Counted from the stretch's first letter, positions 1 to 4,517 are shown. The stretch is DNA of 5,071 bases from Candidatus Bathyarchaeota archaeon (GCA_003662715.1 QMYO01000166.1:1-5071), one strand, 5' to 3'. Notes: generated by a model not told the origin, from the sequence alone. Program-made: numbers and translations.

Positions 1-3
1 GAT

Positions 4-17
4 AAGTTAAAATAAAG
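4..17 (-). terminator. T-rich tract, possible terminator of the left nuclease gene
   Basis: Read on the minus strand, a T-rich stretch (CTTTATTTTAACTT) lies about 30 bases after the stop of the nuclease gene. Archaeal termination commonly occurs at U-rich tracts without a strong hairpin, so this is a plausible stop site for that transcript. No clear stem-loop accompanies it. The remaining bases up to 46 hold nothing else recognisable. Confidence 0.3.
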
Positions 18-46
18 GCGCACGCACTCTAGGATCCCCTAAGTCA

Positions 47-607
47 TCATGGCACTTTCCCTGTTTCTATGTCTATTTCAAATTCTTCAAAGGGGATCGA
101 CGGATTGTTCTTGTCTTCTTCAAACTCGACAGCTGCTCCAACAAAGCGCAGACAATTTCCGCCTTTTTTACAATTATCGCATCGGATTGGTGTAAGACTT
201 GAAGTTGATGTCGTTATTTTATCGCAGCTTCGACAAAGCCATTTACATGTAGCTTTCCAATACCAAACTGGAATCCCTGATTTTTGGAAGCGATAAGCGT
301 GACTTTCATATTCTTTTGGAATTATTACTATCGTAGGATAATGTCTTTGTCTTTTGATTTTCCTTAATATTTCTCCCACGTCAAACTTGCGGTCATTTTC
401 AACTTCAATCACAACTTTACGTTGTTTGGATTCTCTTTGTATAGTTAACAAAATGTCGGCTGTCCTGTTTCTGCCTACATCCACTTCTGTATCATAATCA
501 ATTATTTTTAAACGAATAAGTCCCTTTATAGGAGCATCTTTTCCGATATCACGGTAATTGTCAGGCCGGATAAGTGCTTTTATTATTTCATCATCTATAT
601 TAGCCAA
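47..607 (-). CDS. PD-(D/E)XK-like nuclease with C-terminal zinc ribbon
   Basis: A 186-residue protein, probably a cytoplasmic DNA- or RNA-cleaving enzyme of the restriction-endonuclease-like fold. Visible core: E41, then D51 in ADILL, then E68-V-E70 at the end of a beta strand (VVIEVE), which fits the E...D...(E/D)xE metal-binding pattern. A helix with EILRK (79-83) and the strand IVIIPKEY (93-100) follow. C125/C128 and C143/C146 form two CxxC knuckles of a probable zinc ribbon, with extra C121 and C152; the tail is acidic. The TTG start is supported by GGTGA six bases upstream. The core closely resembles the nuclease remnant at 4030-4486, which shares IEVE, EILRK and VIPK. The gene sits directly after, and in frame with, a DUF3800-like piece. 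The substrate is unknown. It could be a restriction-like or defence nuclease, or a mobile-element accessory protein. The family call is by motif only. Confidence 0.75.
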   Translation of the reverse strand: MANIDDEIIKALIRPDNYRDIGKDAPIKGLIRLKIIDYDTEVDVGRNRTADILLTIQRESKQRKVVIEVENDRKFDVGEILRKIKRQRHYPTIVIIPKEYESHAYRFQKSGIPVWYWKATCKWLCRSCDKITTSTSSLTPIRCDNCKKGGNCLRFVGAAVEFEEDKNNPSIPFEEFEIDIETGKVP

Positions 608-613
608 ATCTCT

Positions 614-618
614 TCACC
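614..618 (-). promoter_or_regulatory. GGTGA Shine-Dalgarno containing the TGA stop of the upstream frame
   Basis: On the minus strand GGTGA lies six bases before the TTG at 607. Its TGA is also the stop codon of the 30-codon DUF3800-like frame. The site supports TTG as the nuclease start and implies that translation of the two frames is coupled or reinitiates, if the upstream frame is translated. Confidence 0.6.
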
Positions 619-706
619 GATCTATTAACGAGGCCAAGACAAAGCTCCGTGTTTGAGTGTCCTTTTTTGTTGGTCTTCCCGATGCATCAATATACGCAAG
701 ATACAT
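614..706 (-). pseudogene. DUF3800-like N-terminal fragment (30 codons, ends at TGA)
   Basis: An ATG-initiated frame too short for routine gene calling. It encodes MYLAYIDASG, then a charged stretch, then SFVLASLIDR. This matches the usual start of DUF3800 proteins: a first strand with Y-I-D-E-S-G carrying a conserved acidic residue, then a strand like FVLAxxI. Here the Glu after the Asp is Ala. DUF3800 proteins usually exceed 200 residues, so this is only the first two strands. The frame is the same as that of the nuclease gene downstream. Past the TGA it reads RDLANIDDEIIKAL, which also resembles the helix that normally follows in DUF3800. It is therefore either a truncated remnant fused ahead of a nuclease and broken by one stop, or a short upstream cistron. 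DUF3800 has an RNase H-like fold by family knowledge; no activity is expected from this piece. Confidence 0.5.
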
Positions 707-727
707 AAAAGTAGAATCATAAAAGTT

Positions 728-736
728 CAATAAATA
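728..736 (-). promoter_or_regulatory. TATA-like box for the leftward DUF3800-fragment/nuclease unit
   Basis: The minus strand reads TATTTATTG, centred about 26 bases upstream of the ATG at 706. This is the standard archaeal distance between TATA box and transcription start. The transcript would then begin at or near the ATG, as a leaderless mRNA. No Shine-Dalgarno precedes that ATG, which agrees with leaderless initiation. Confidence 0.45.
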
Positions 737-758
737 CACTTCGCAAGTAGGCACACAC

Positions 759-767
759 TTTTAAATA
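759..767 (+). promoter_or_regulatory. TATA-like box for the DUF5131-tcmP operon
   Basis: TTTTAAATA is centred near 763. An archaeal transcript start about 26 bases on would fall near 789, just before the AGGAGG at 791-796 and the TTG at 801, giving a leader of about a dozen bases. The box is almost palindromic and so could also serve the opposite strand. It shares a 94-base divergent region with the leftward promoter. Confidence 0.5.
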
Positions 768-800
768 GTTGAGCACCAGAGACATTCTTGAGGAGGCACC

Positions 801-1709
801 TTGTCACTCATAAAAAGAGTTGGTAGAACTAGTCTAAAAAGACCTCGAGGAAGAGTCACACTGCCTCCTGAATGGATAGGAAAAGATGTTATAGTACTTT
901 CTCAGGAGGAATACTCGTATTGGAAGAAAAGAGATAAGAATCTCTTTCTTGTGAAAACAATTTTCCAAGAAATCTTAAATAGTAAATCTAATGGAAGAAG
1001 AATGTTTAATGTTGTAACAAAAACGTGGAACCCTGTTTCAGGTTGTTTACATCATTGTAGTTATTGTTGGGCTAGGAAACTCGCAAATACAAAGCTTAAA
1101 AATAGTCATCGCTACAAGGAAGGGTTTAAACCTAGATTAAATGAAGAAGAATTTAAAACTAGGTTTAAAGATGGAGACTTTGTTTTCGTCTCAGACATGG
1201 GAGATCTCTTCGGAGATTTTATACCTCGTGAATGGATATTGAAGGTTTTGGAACATATCCAGCATTTTCCAAAAACTTTCTTCCTGTTTCTCACCAAGAA
1301 TCCTGGCAGATATGAGAAATTTCTGGAAGACATGCCTGAAAATGCGATATTAGGAGCTACTATAGAAACTAATAGAGATAAGCTATACTTAGAAAACGTA
1401 ATCTCCGGAGCTGCTTTACCTAGCATTAGATATGATGCAATGAAAAAATTGAAGTGGGATAAAAAGTTCATTTCCGTAGAACCTATACTAGATTTTGACC
1501 TTGAAGTACTTTGTAAGTGGGTAAAAGATATTTCTCCATTTATGATGTACGTAGGTTACGACAACTACCATAATAGATTACCTGAACCACCCTTAAGTAA
1601 GACCCTGAAATTCCTTGAGGAAATTTCTGAGGTGACTCTTGTAGTTAGAAAGACTATCAAGCCTGCCTGGTTTGAAAGACTTGAGAGTCATCTGGACGGA
1701 ATACAATGA
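801..1709 (+). CDS. DUF5131 (phage Gp37/Gp68-like) three-Cys-motif protein with N-terminal extension
   Basis: A 302-residue member of the DUF5131/Gp37-Gp68 family. The family signature TWNPVSGC runs into the three-cysteine motif C82-x3-C86-x2-C89 followed by YCWA, the spacing used by radical-SAM enzymes to hold a 4Fe-4S cluster. Other family blocks are FVFVSDMGDLFGDF (127-140), FLFLTKNPGRY (161-171), LGATIET (184-190) and FISVEPIL (223-230). A conserved Gly-rich segment expected near 250 reads VGYDNYH instead. Residues 1-45 are extra compared with typical members, which begin close to the TWNP block. They include RGRVTLPPEWIGKDVIVL, reminiscent of AbrB/DUF2080-type DNA-binding strands. The start is TTG with AGGAGG four bases upstream; a TGA lies in frame just before it. 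The stop overlaps the next gene by four bases (ATGA). The family is known to pair with TcmP; the reaction is unknown. Confidence 0.88.
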   Translation: MSLIKRVGRTSLKRPRGRVTLPPEWIGKDVIVLSQEEYSYWKKRDKNLFLVKTIFQEILNSKSNGRRMFNVVTKTWNPVSGCLHHCSYCWARKLANTKLKNSHRYKEGFKPRLNEEEFKTRFKDGDFVFVSDMGDLFGDFIPREWILKVLEHIQHFPKTFFLFLTKNPGRYEKFLEDMPENAILGATIETNRDKLYLENVISGAALPSIRYDAMKKLKWDKKFISVEPILDFDLEVLCKWVKDISPFMMYVGYDNYHNRLPEPPLSKTLKFLEEISEVTLVVRKTIKPAWFERLESHLDGIQ

Positions 1710-2698
1710 AAGAGGAAGATAAGTTACCCCAAAACTGGATATTTAAAAAAGTGAAAGCACTTGTAGATTTTTCAGCAGAACTTATAGGAGTTAATAATCT
1801 TCACTATCCAGGACATCCTTGGTCCATTGTAAAACTCCTATTACTTGGAGGGTGGGTCTACGTTTATACTACAATTATTCCAAAACATTTTAATAATTAC
1901 CATTACGTCGATCTTCTAGCAGGCTCTGGTACAACCCAAGTAAAAGAGACAAAGGACGTTGTACCAGGCTCGCCTTTTATCCCCTATTTCCTTGCACGCA
2001 AACCATTCACCAAGTACATATACATTGAAAAGAGGCATGATCGCTGTGAAGCGCTACGTCAGAGGGTATCAAAGCTAATAGGAGATAAAGCTTGTGTTTT
2101 GGAGGGGGATTGTAACGAGTTCATTGAGTCAATTCTTCCTGAAGAAAGGCGGAGTCATAGCTTAGTGTTTATAGATAATGAAGGTTTTGACGTTGTTTGG
2201 CATACCATTGAAGTGATATTACAAGCTAATACTGACAGCTTAATGTTATTTCCAACATCCAGTATTATGAGAGTAGCAAAAAATGAACGTACGCAATCTT
2301 CTTTAGATAATTTTTTCGGATGCAAGTCATGGAGAGATGCAAACGATGAAGAGGAATCTTTAGAAATTTACCTTCAGCAATTAAAGAGGAGATTTAAAGA
2401 ATTACGCGGAAAAGAAGGTTACGTTTCTAATGTTCGTGTAGGAAGCGGACAATTTTTTTACGATATAGTTTTAATATGTAAGAAAGGTCCTTATGTAAGA
2501 GCTTGGGAGTATCTTAAGAAGCAATTAGATTGGAAAAACCCTGAAATTATCAAAACTACCCTCGACATTTTAAAGGGCAGAGCAACCAGTATGGATTGGT
2601 TTCTGGGTCTACAAGAAAAAGTAGCTTCTTTTGAACCAATACGAACAAAAAAATACAAGGAAACAACACTGGATAATTTTAATCCTCCTAGCAAATAA
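1706..2698 (+). CDS. tcmP: Three-Cys-motif partner protein TcmP, methyltransferase-like
   Basis: A 330-residue protein recognised as TcmP, the partner of DUF5131-type three-Cys-motif proteins. It has a class I methyltransferase-like Rossmann core. Motif I is YVDLLAGSGT (67-76), with the D and the GxG loop for S-adenosylmethionine. VPGSPFIPYFLA (86-97) is a typical TcmP block. YIYIEKRHDR (104-113) carries the acidic residue E108 expected at the end of strand 2. LEGDCNEFI (132-140) covers the next loop, and LVFIDNEGFDVVW (153-165) occupies the motif IV position, where many members have D-P-x-G. H33-Y-P-G-H lies near the N-terminus. The ATG overlaps the TGA of the DUF5131 gene, so the two products are probably made together and may act as a complex. 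The methyl acceptor is unknown. A methyl or related group transfer driven with the Fe-S partner is inference. Confidence 0.88.
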   Translation: MKEEDKLPQNWIFKKVKALVDFSAELIGVNNLHYPGHPWSIVKLLLLGGWVYVYTTIIPKHFNNYHYVDLLAGSGTTQVKETKDVVPGSPFIPYFLARKPFTKYIYIEKRHDRCEALRQRVSKLIGDKACVLEGDCNEFIESILPEERRSHSLVFIDNEGFDVVWHTIEVILQANTDSLMLFPTSSIMRVAKNERTQSSLDNFFGCKSWRDANDEEESLEIYLQQLKRRFKELRGKEGYVSNVRVGSGQFFYDIVLICKKGPYVRAWEYLKKQLDWKNPEIIKTTLDILKGRATSMDWFLGLQEKVASFEPIRTKKYKETTLDNFNPPSK

Positions 2699-2737
2699 AG
2701 TATGCTAGCAAGACAAGCATCTTATCAACCGGAATAG

Positions 2738-2790
2738 GCTTTTATTGTTTACAATTATGTCTTACCCTGATGGAATCTAATTATTTTTTG
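2738..2790 (+). terminator. T-rich termination region after tcmP
   Basis: Two T-rich tracts follow the tcmP stop: TTTTATTGTTT at 2740-2750 and TTATTTTTTGTT at 2781-2792. They resemble archaeal U-tract terminators and lie before the TATA-like box of the next unit. A weak stem (ATGCT at 2702-2706 with AGCAT at 2716-2720) precedes them. Nothing else is recognisable between 2699 and the promoter. Confidence 0.4.
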
Positions 2791-2807
2791 TTACATCTCT
2801 TGACAGA

Positions 2808-2816
2808 AATATTTAT
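2808..2816 (+). promoter_or_regulatory. TATA-like box for the proteasome-like gene
   Basis: AATATTTAT is centred near 2812. Transcription would start about 26 bases later, near 2838, just before the AGAGGT Shine-Dalgarno at 2841-2846. This repeats the very short leader arrangement of the DUF5131 gene and suggests that the protease and small gene form a separate transcription unit. Confidence 0.5.
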
Positions 2817-2841
2817 TTGGTCTATAGAGGAAAAAATCTTA

Positions 2842-2861
2842 GAGGTCATTTAGTTGACCTT
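2842..2861 (+). promoter_or_regulatory. Inverted repeat spanning the Shine-Dalgarno and TTG start of the protease gene
   Basis: AGGTCA (2843-2848) and TGACCT (2855-2860) are perfect inverted copies around a six-base loop; G2842 and U2861 can add a wobble pair. The left arm contains most of the AGAGGT Shine-Dalgarno, and the right arm contains the last two bases of the TTG start (2854-2856). In RNA this would partly hide the initiation site. In DNA it could be an operator at the transcript start. The symmetry is plain; a regulatory role is inference. Confidence 0.4.
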
Positions 2862-3585
2862 AATCCTCTGTTTAAAAGGAAAAGATGGAATGGTTCTTGC
2901 TTCTGACAGTAGAGGAACTTTTGGCGATCCAAGAGGTGTAACTGCACAGAACGACAACATGAAAAAGCTTTATGTTGTATCCAAATACGTAGGAGTTCTT
3001 TTGGCGGGAAGTGGTGAACTTGGTGCGATGATTATGGATGGAATAGCTAAGAAACTTGAGGACTCCAAAATAGAAGGCGTAACACCTATTATGAACTTTT
3101 TAAGGGAACATCTTATAAAGCAATTTGAAGATTGGTTTAAGGGTTTCTTAATTAGGCCACTTCCTAACGCCCCAGCTCCATCTCGGCCCACACTTATGGT
3201 GATAGTGGGAGGGTATGAAGTGGACAATGAAGGAAAGGCTACTATTCAGAAAATATACAGTTTAAACTGCCACAACAACTTTGCTCCTCTACTGCATGAC
3301 TATGGTTTCGGTCTTAGCGGAGTAGGACAATATGCACTTTACCTGTTAAACAGGTTATACACACCTGAATCCAATGTTGAAAACCTACTCGCTCTTGCAG
3401 CTTACGTCATCACTGAAACAGCCAGTCAAGATGGAAAAGTGGGCGGCCCAGTTCAAATGGTCAAAATTTCACCAGATAAGGGGTGTGTGAGGTTGAGTTC
3501 AGAAGAAATAAATAGTATAATAAAATCTAACATTGATAGAAGTGAAAAACTAAAGGTTCTATTCTTTGGTGAAAAAAATGTCTAA
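2854..3585 (+). CDS. Standalone proteasome-type Ntn hydrolase (20S beta-like peptidase)
   Basis: A 243-residue protein of the proteasome/HslV N-terminal-nucleophile fold. It begins MTLILCLKGKDGMVLASDS, so removal of Met1 alone would expose Thr as the catalytic nucleophile, with no propeptide, as in HslV. Counting from that Thr, D17 falls in SDSRGT and K37 in MKKLY, aligning with the catalytic Asp/Glu17 and Lys33 of archaeal beta subunits apart from a four-residue insertion. AGSGELG (51-57) matches the glycine loop. SQDGKVGG (191-198) matches the RDSASGG block but has Val where the beta subunit has the supporting Ser169. A proline-rich insert lies near 102-112. The start is TTG with AGAGGT seven bases upstream. 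No alpha subunit, ATPase or unfoldase is in the window. It probably self-assembles into a ring peptidase in the cytoplasm. The small gene at 3578 overlaps its stop. Targets are unknown. Confidence 0.85.
   Translation: MTLILCLKGKDGMVLASDSRGTFGDPRGVTAQNDNMKKLYVVSKYVGVLLAGSGELGAMIMDGIAKKLEDSKIEGVTPIMNFLREHLIKQFEDWFKGFLIRPLPNAPAPSRPTLMVIVGGYEVDNEGKATIQKIYSLNCHNNFAPLLHDYGFGLSGVGQYALYLLNRLYTPESNVENLLALAAYVITETASQDGKVGGPVQMVKISPDKGCVRLSSEEINSIIKSNIDRSEKLKVLFFGEKNV
3568..3572 (+). promoter_or_regulatory. GGTGA Shine-Dalgarno for the 66-residue gene
   Basis: GGTGA lies inside the last codons of the protease gene, five bases before the ATG at 3578. It favours this ATG over the in-frame TTG at 3566 and GTG at 3569 as the start. 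Confidence 0.6.
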
Positions 3586-3778
3586 AGAAAAAATTCACAT
3601 TATAAAGTCGCCAATTGTACCAATGCCCGATTTTGGAGATGACATTGTTATTTACAATGATCGAGTAGTTTATTATGTTCACCTTCCTAATGGTATCATT
3701 GCAACAAACCCCGAAGACTTTCCTACTGATGACCAAGAGATAGCTCAAGAAGAAACCATTTCAGAAGAAGCCTCATAA
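3578..3778 (+). CDS. Small acidic-tailed protein coupled to the proteasome-like peptidase
   Basis: A 66-residue protein of unrecognised family. The first part (MSKEKIHIIKSPIVPMPDFG) and the middle (DDIVIYNDRVVYYVHLPNG) look like a small beta-rich domain. From about residue 46 the chain is strongly acidic and probably disordered (PEDF, TDDQE, QEETISEEAS). There is no signal peptide, membrane segment or cysteine. The ATG overlaps the last eight bases of the protease gene and has GGTGA five bases upstream, so translation is almost certainly coupled to it. The context suggests a partner, adaptor, inhibitor or substrate of the peptidase. It does not end in Gly-Gly or Gly-Gly-Gln/Glu, so nothing marks it as a ubiquitin-like or Pup modifier. 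It is probably real on account of coupling and coherent sequence; the role is unknown. Confidence 0.7.
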   Translation: MSKEKIHIIKSPIVPMPDFGDDIVIYNDRVVYYVHLPNGIIATNPEDFPTDDQEIAQEETISEEAS

Positions 3779-3789
3779 TCTCATCCTCG

Positions 3790-3809
3790 TTGCAGCCTAA
3801 ACACTGCAA
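3790..3809. repeat. Short hairpin between convergent gene sets
   Basis: TTGCAG and CTGCAA are inverted copies separated by eight bases, 12 bases after the stop of the small gene and before the leftward-reading remnants end. A T-containing tract (ATTTGTTTTCC, 3831-3841) lies a little further on for plus-strand transcripts. It could assist termination, but the stem is only six pairs. The remaining bases to 3850 hold no convincing gene. Confidence 0.25.
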
Positions 3810-4034
3810 AAATCACGAATTTCTCCTCCCATTTGTTTTCCTACAGCCTCCTAAAATACGTAGTCAGCCCTGCCTTGCTTCTGCACATCGCTAGGACAAA
3901 CTTGCCTCAACAACCGCTCATTCCGCTCCGCCCAGTCAGGATACAAAGCCAACACTTCAACCGCATCCGGGTGACTAACATCCCCCACCTTCACGACAAC
4001 ACCATTACTCTTCGCAAACAAGTCAATCGTCAAC

Positions 4035-4053
4035 CTGGGCAAACGCTGCCCAG
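4035..4053 (-). repeat. Strong 7-bp hairpin just before the 4030 stop
   Basis: CTGGGCA and TGCCCAG are perfect inverted copies around a five-base loop. On the minus strand the hairpin lies 21 bases after the TTTAAAG heptamer at 4081-4075 and ends two bases before the TGA that closes the nuclease core frame. It is the most stable local structure noticed in the window. Its position would suit a frameshift-stimulating or pausing element, though the spacer is longer than usual. Confidence 0.45.
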
Positions 4054-4074
4054 TCCGAAACACGTAATGTGCAC

Positions 4075-4081
4075 CTTTAAA
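4075..4081 (-). other. TTTAAAG heptamer, possible -1 slip site
   Basis: On the minus strand the heptamer lies in the nuclease frame as T-TTA-AAG, the X-XXY-YYZ phase of a -1 slippery site. A -1 shift here reads TTT-AAA-GGT and enters the 3851-4096 frame exactly. The phase is directly seen; actual frameshifting is speculative. Confidence 0.3.
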
Positions 4082-4517
4082 AGAGGAGCAAATTCCCTAA
4101 AATCTTTAGGGATAACAACACATAATTTTGGTAATATTGGTAATGGTGCTATGATCAGTCCATCACCTTTACTAACACTATCAATTTTTTGTGCGAGCGG
4201 TAGAGCCTTTCTAAATCGTTCGAACTTTCTCAATATTTCTGAACAATTAAAATCATACCCCGTCTCCACCTCAATTACATAAGGGCGTTCTACATTCTTT
4301 TGTACAGGGACATAAATGTCAACCCATCCTTTATCAACATGGAACTCTGGCTCCCATCTTATCCCACCCCTTCCTACAATCTGAGTTAGAGCCTTTGTCT
4401 GGGTTATGGTTAAAACCAAAAGGTTATGAAGTTTTTTCAATTCCAACACGCAACAAGTATTCCAAAACAAGTATTTCTTTTTTCATAAGTTTCTAGGACA
4501 GCACATGCTTCTGTACG

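Larger units (their letters stand above)
3851..4096 (-). pseudogene. GC-rich nuclease-like C-terminal fragment
   Basis: An open minus-strand frame from after a TAG at 4097-4099 to a stop at 3851-3853, without a convincing start of its own; the first usable start is GTG at 4063 and lacks a Shine-Dalgarno. It reads KGAHYVFRTGQRLPRLTIDLF and then NGVVVKVGDV, HPDAVEVL and YPDWAERNERL. The pattern of a strand with I-D, then a strand ending V-x-V-G, resembles a PD-(D/E)XK core, but Lys replaces the acidic residue expected before VG, so activity is doubtful. It overlaps the end of the nuclease remnant at 4030-4486 in another frame and may be its continuation after a one-base shift. Alternatively it may be the stump of an older gene. 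Its GC content (50-55% in hand-counted blocks) matches the terminase rather than the AT-rich nuclease segment. Confidence 0.5.
4030..4486 (-). pseudogene. Frame-disrupted PD-(D/E)XK-like nuclease, related to the left nuclease
   Basis: The uninterrupted frame is 4030-4470 (146 residues from a TTG). It carries a restriction-endonuclease-like core: E40/E42, D51 in WVDIYVP, E67-V-E69 in YVIEVET, EILRKF at 78-83 and VVIPKDF at 118-124. These match the gene at 47-607 block for block, except for a longer loop before VVIPK. The TTG start gives an unnatural beginning (MFWNTCCVLE) with no Shine-Dalgarno. An ATG at 4486, in another frame, gives MKKEILVLEYLLRVGIEK and would join the core if the six-A run (4432-4437) were one base shorter. 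The core then runs into a stop at 4030 just after a second possible slip site at 4075-4081, beyond which the other frame continues at 3851-4096. Corrected, the composite would be about 211 residues. It lies 31 bases after the terminase gene. Decay, assembly error or recoding are all possible. Confidence 0.6.

Noticed and set aside
614..616. TGA read as selenocysteine or tryptophan to make a DUF3800-nuclease fusion protein
   Set aside because: TGA also ends the left nuclease and the DUF5131 gene in this window. No dedicated recoding hairpin was seen, and a Shine-Dalgarno for reinitiation overlaps the stop.
1112..1471. A 119-codon minus-strand open frame inside the DUF5131 gene
   Set aside because: It lies wholly antisense to conserved DUF5131 blocks and shows no domain of its own.
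3578..3778. The 66-residue protein as a Pup or ubiquitin-like modifier for the peptidase
   Set aside because: Its size fits, but the C-terminus is EEAS, without Gly-Gly or Gly-Gly-Gln/Glu, and no ligase or activating enzyme is present.
3830..3853. A tiny minus-strand ORF beginning MGGEIRDF with GGAGG sequences nearby
   Set aside because: It ends after 11 codons, the upstream GGAGG is 14 bases from the ATG, and no family resemblance is visible.
3833..4282. A 149-codon plus-strand open frame across the right nuclease remnant
   Set aside because: It is antisense to frames carrying clear nuclease motifs. Its own translation is low-complexity (Ser, Thr, Pro, Asn-rich) with no recognisable domain and no Shine-Dalgarno.
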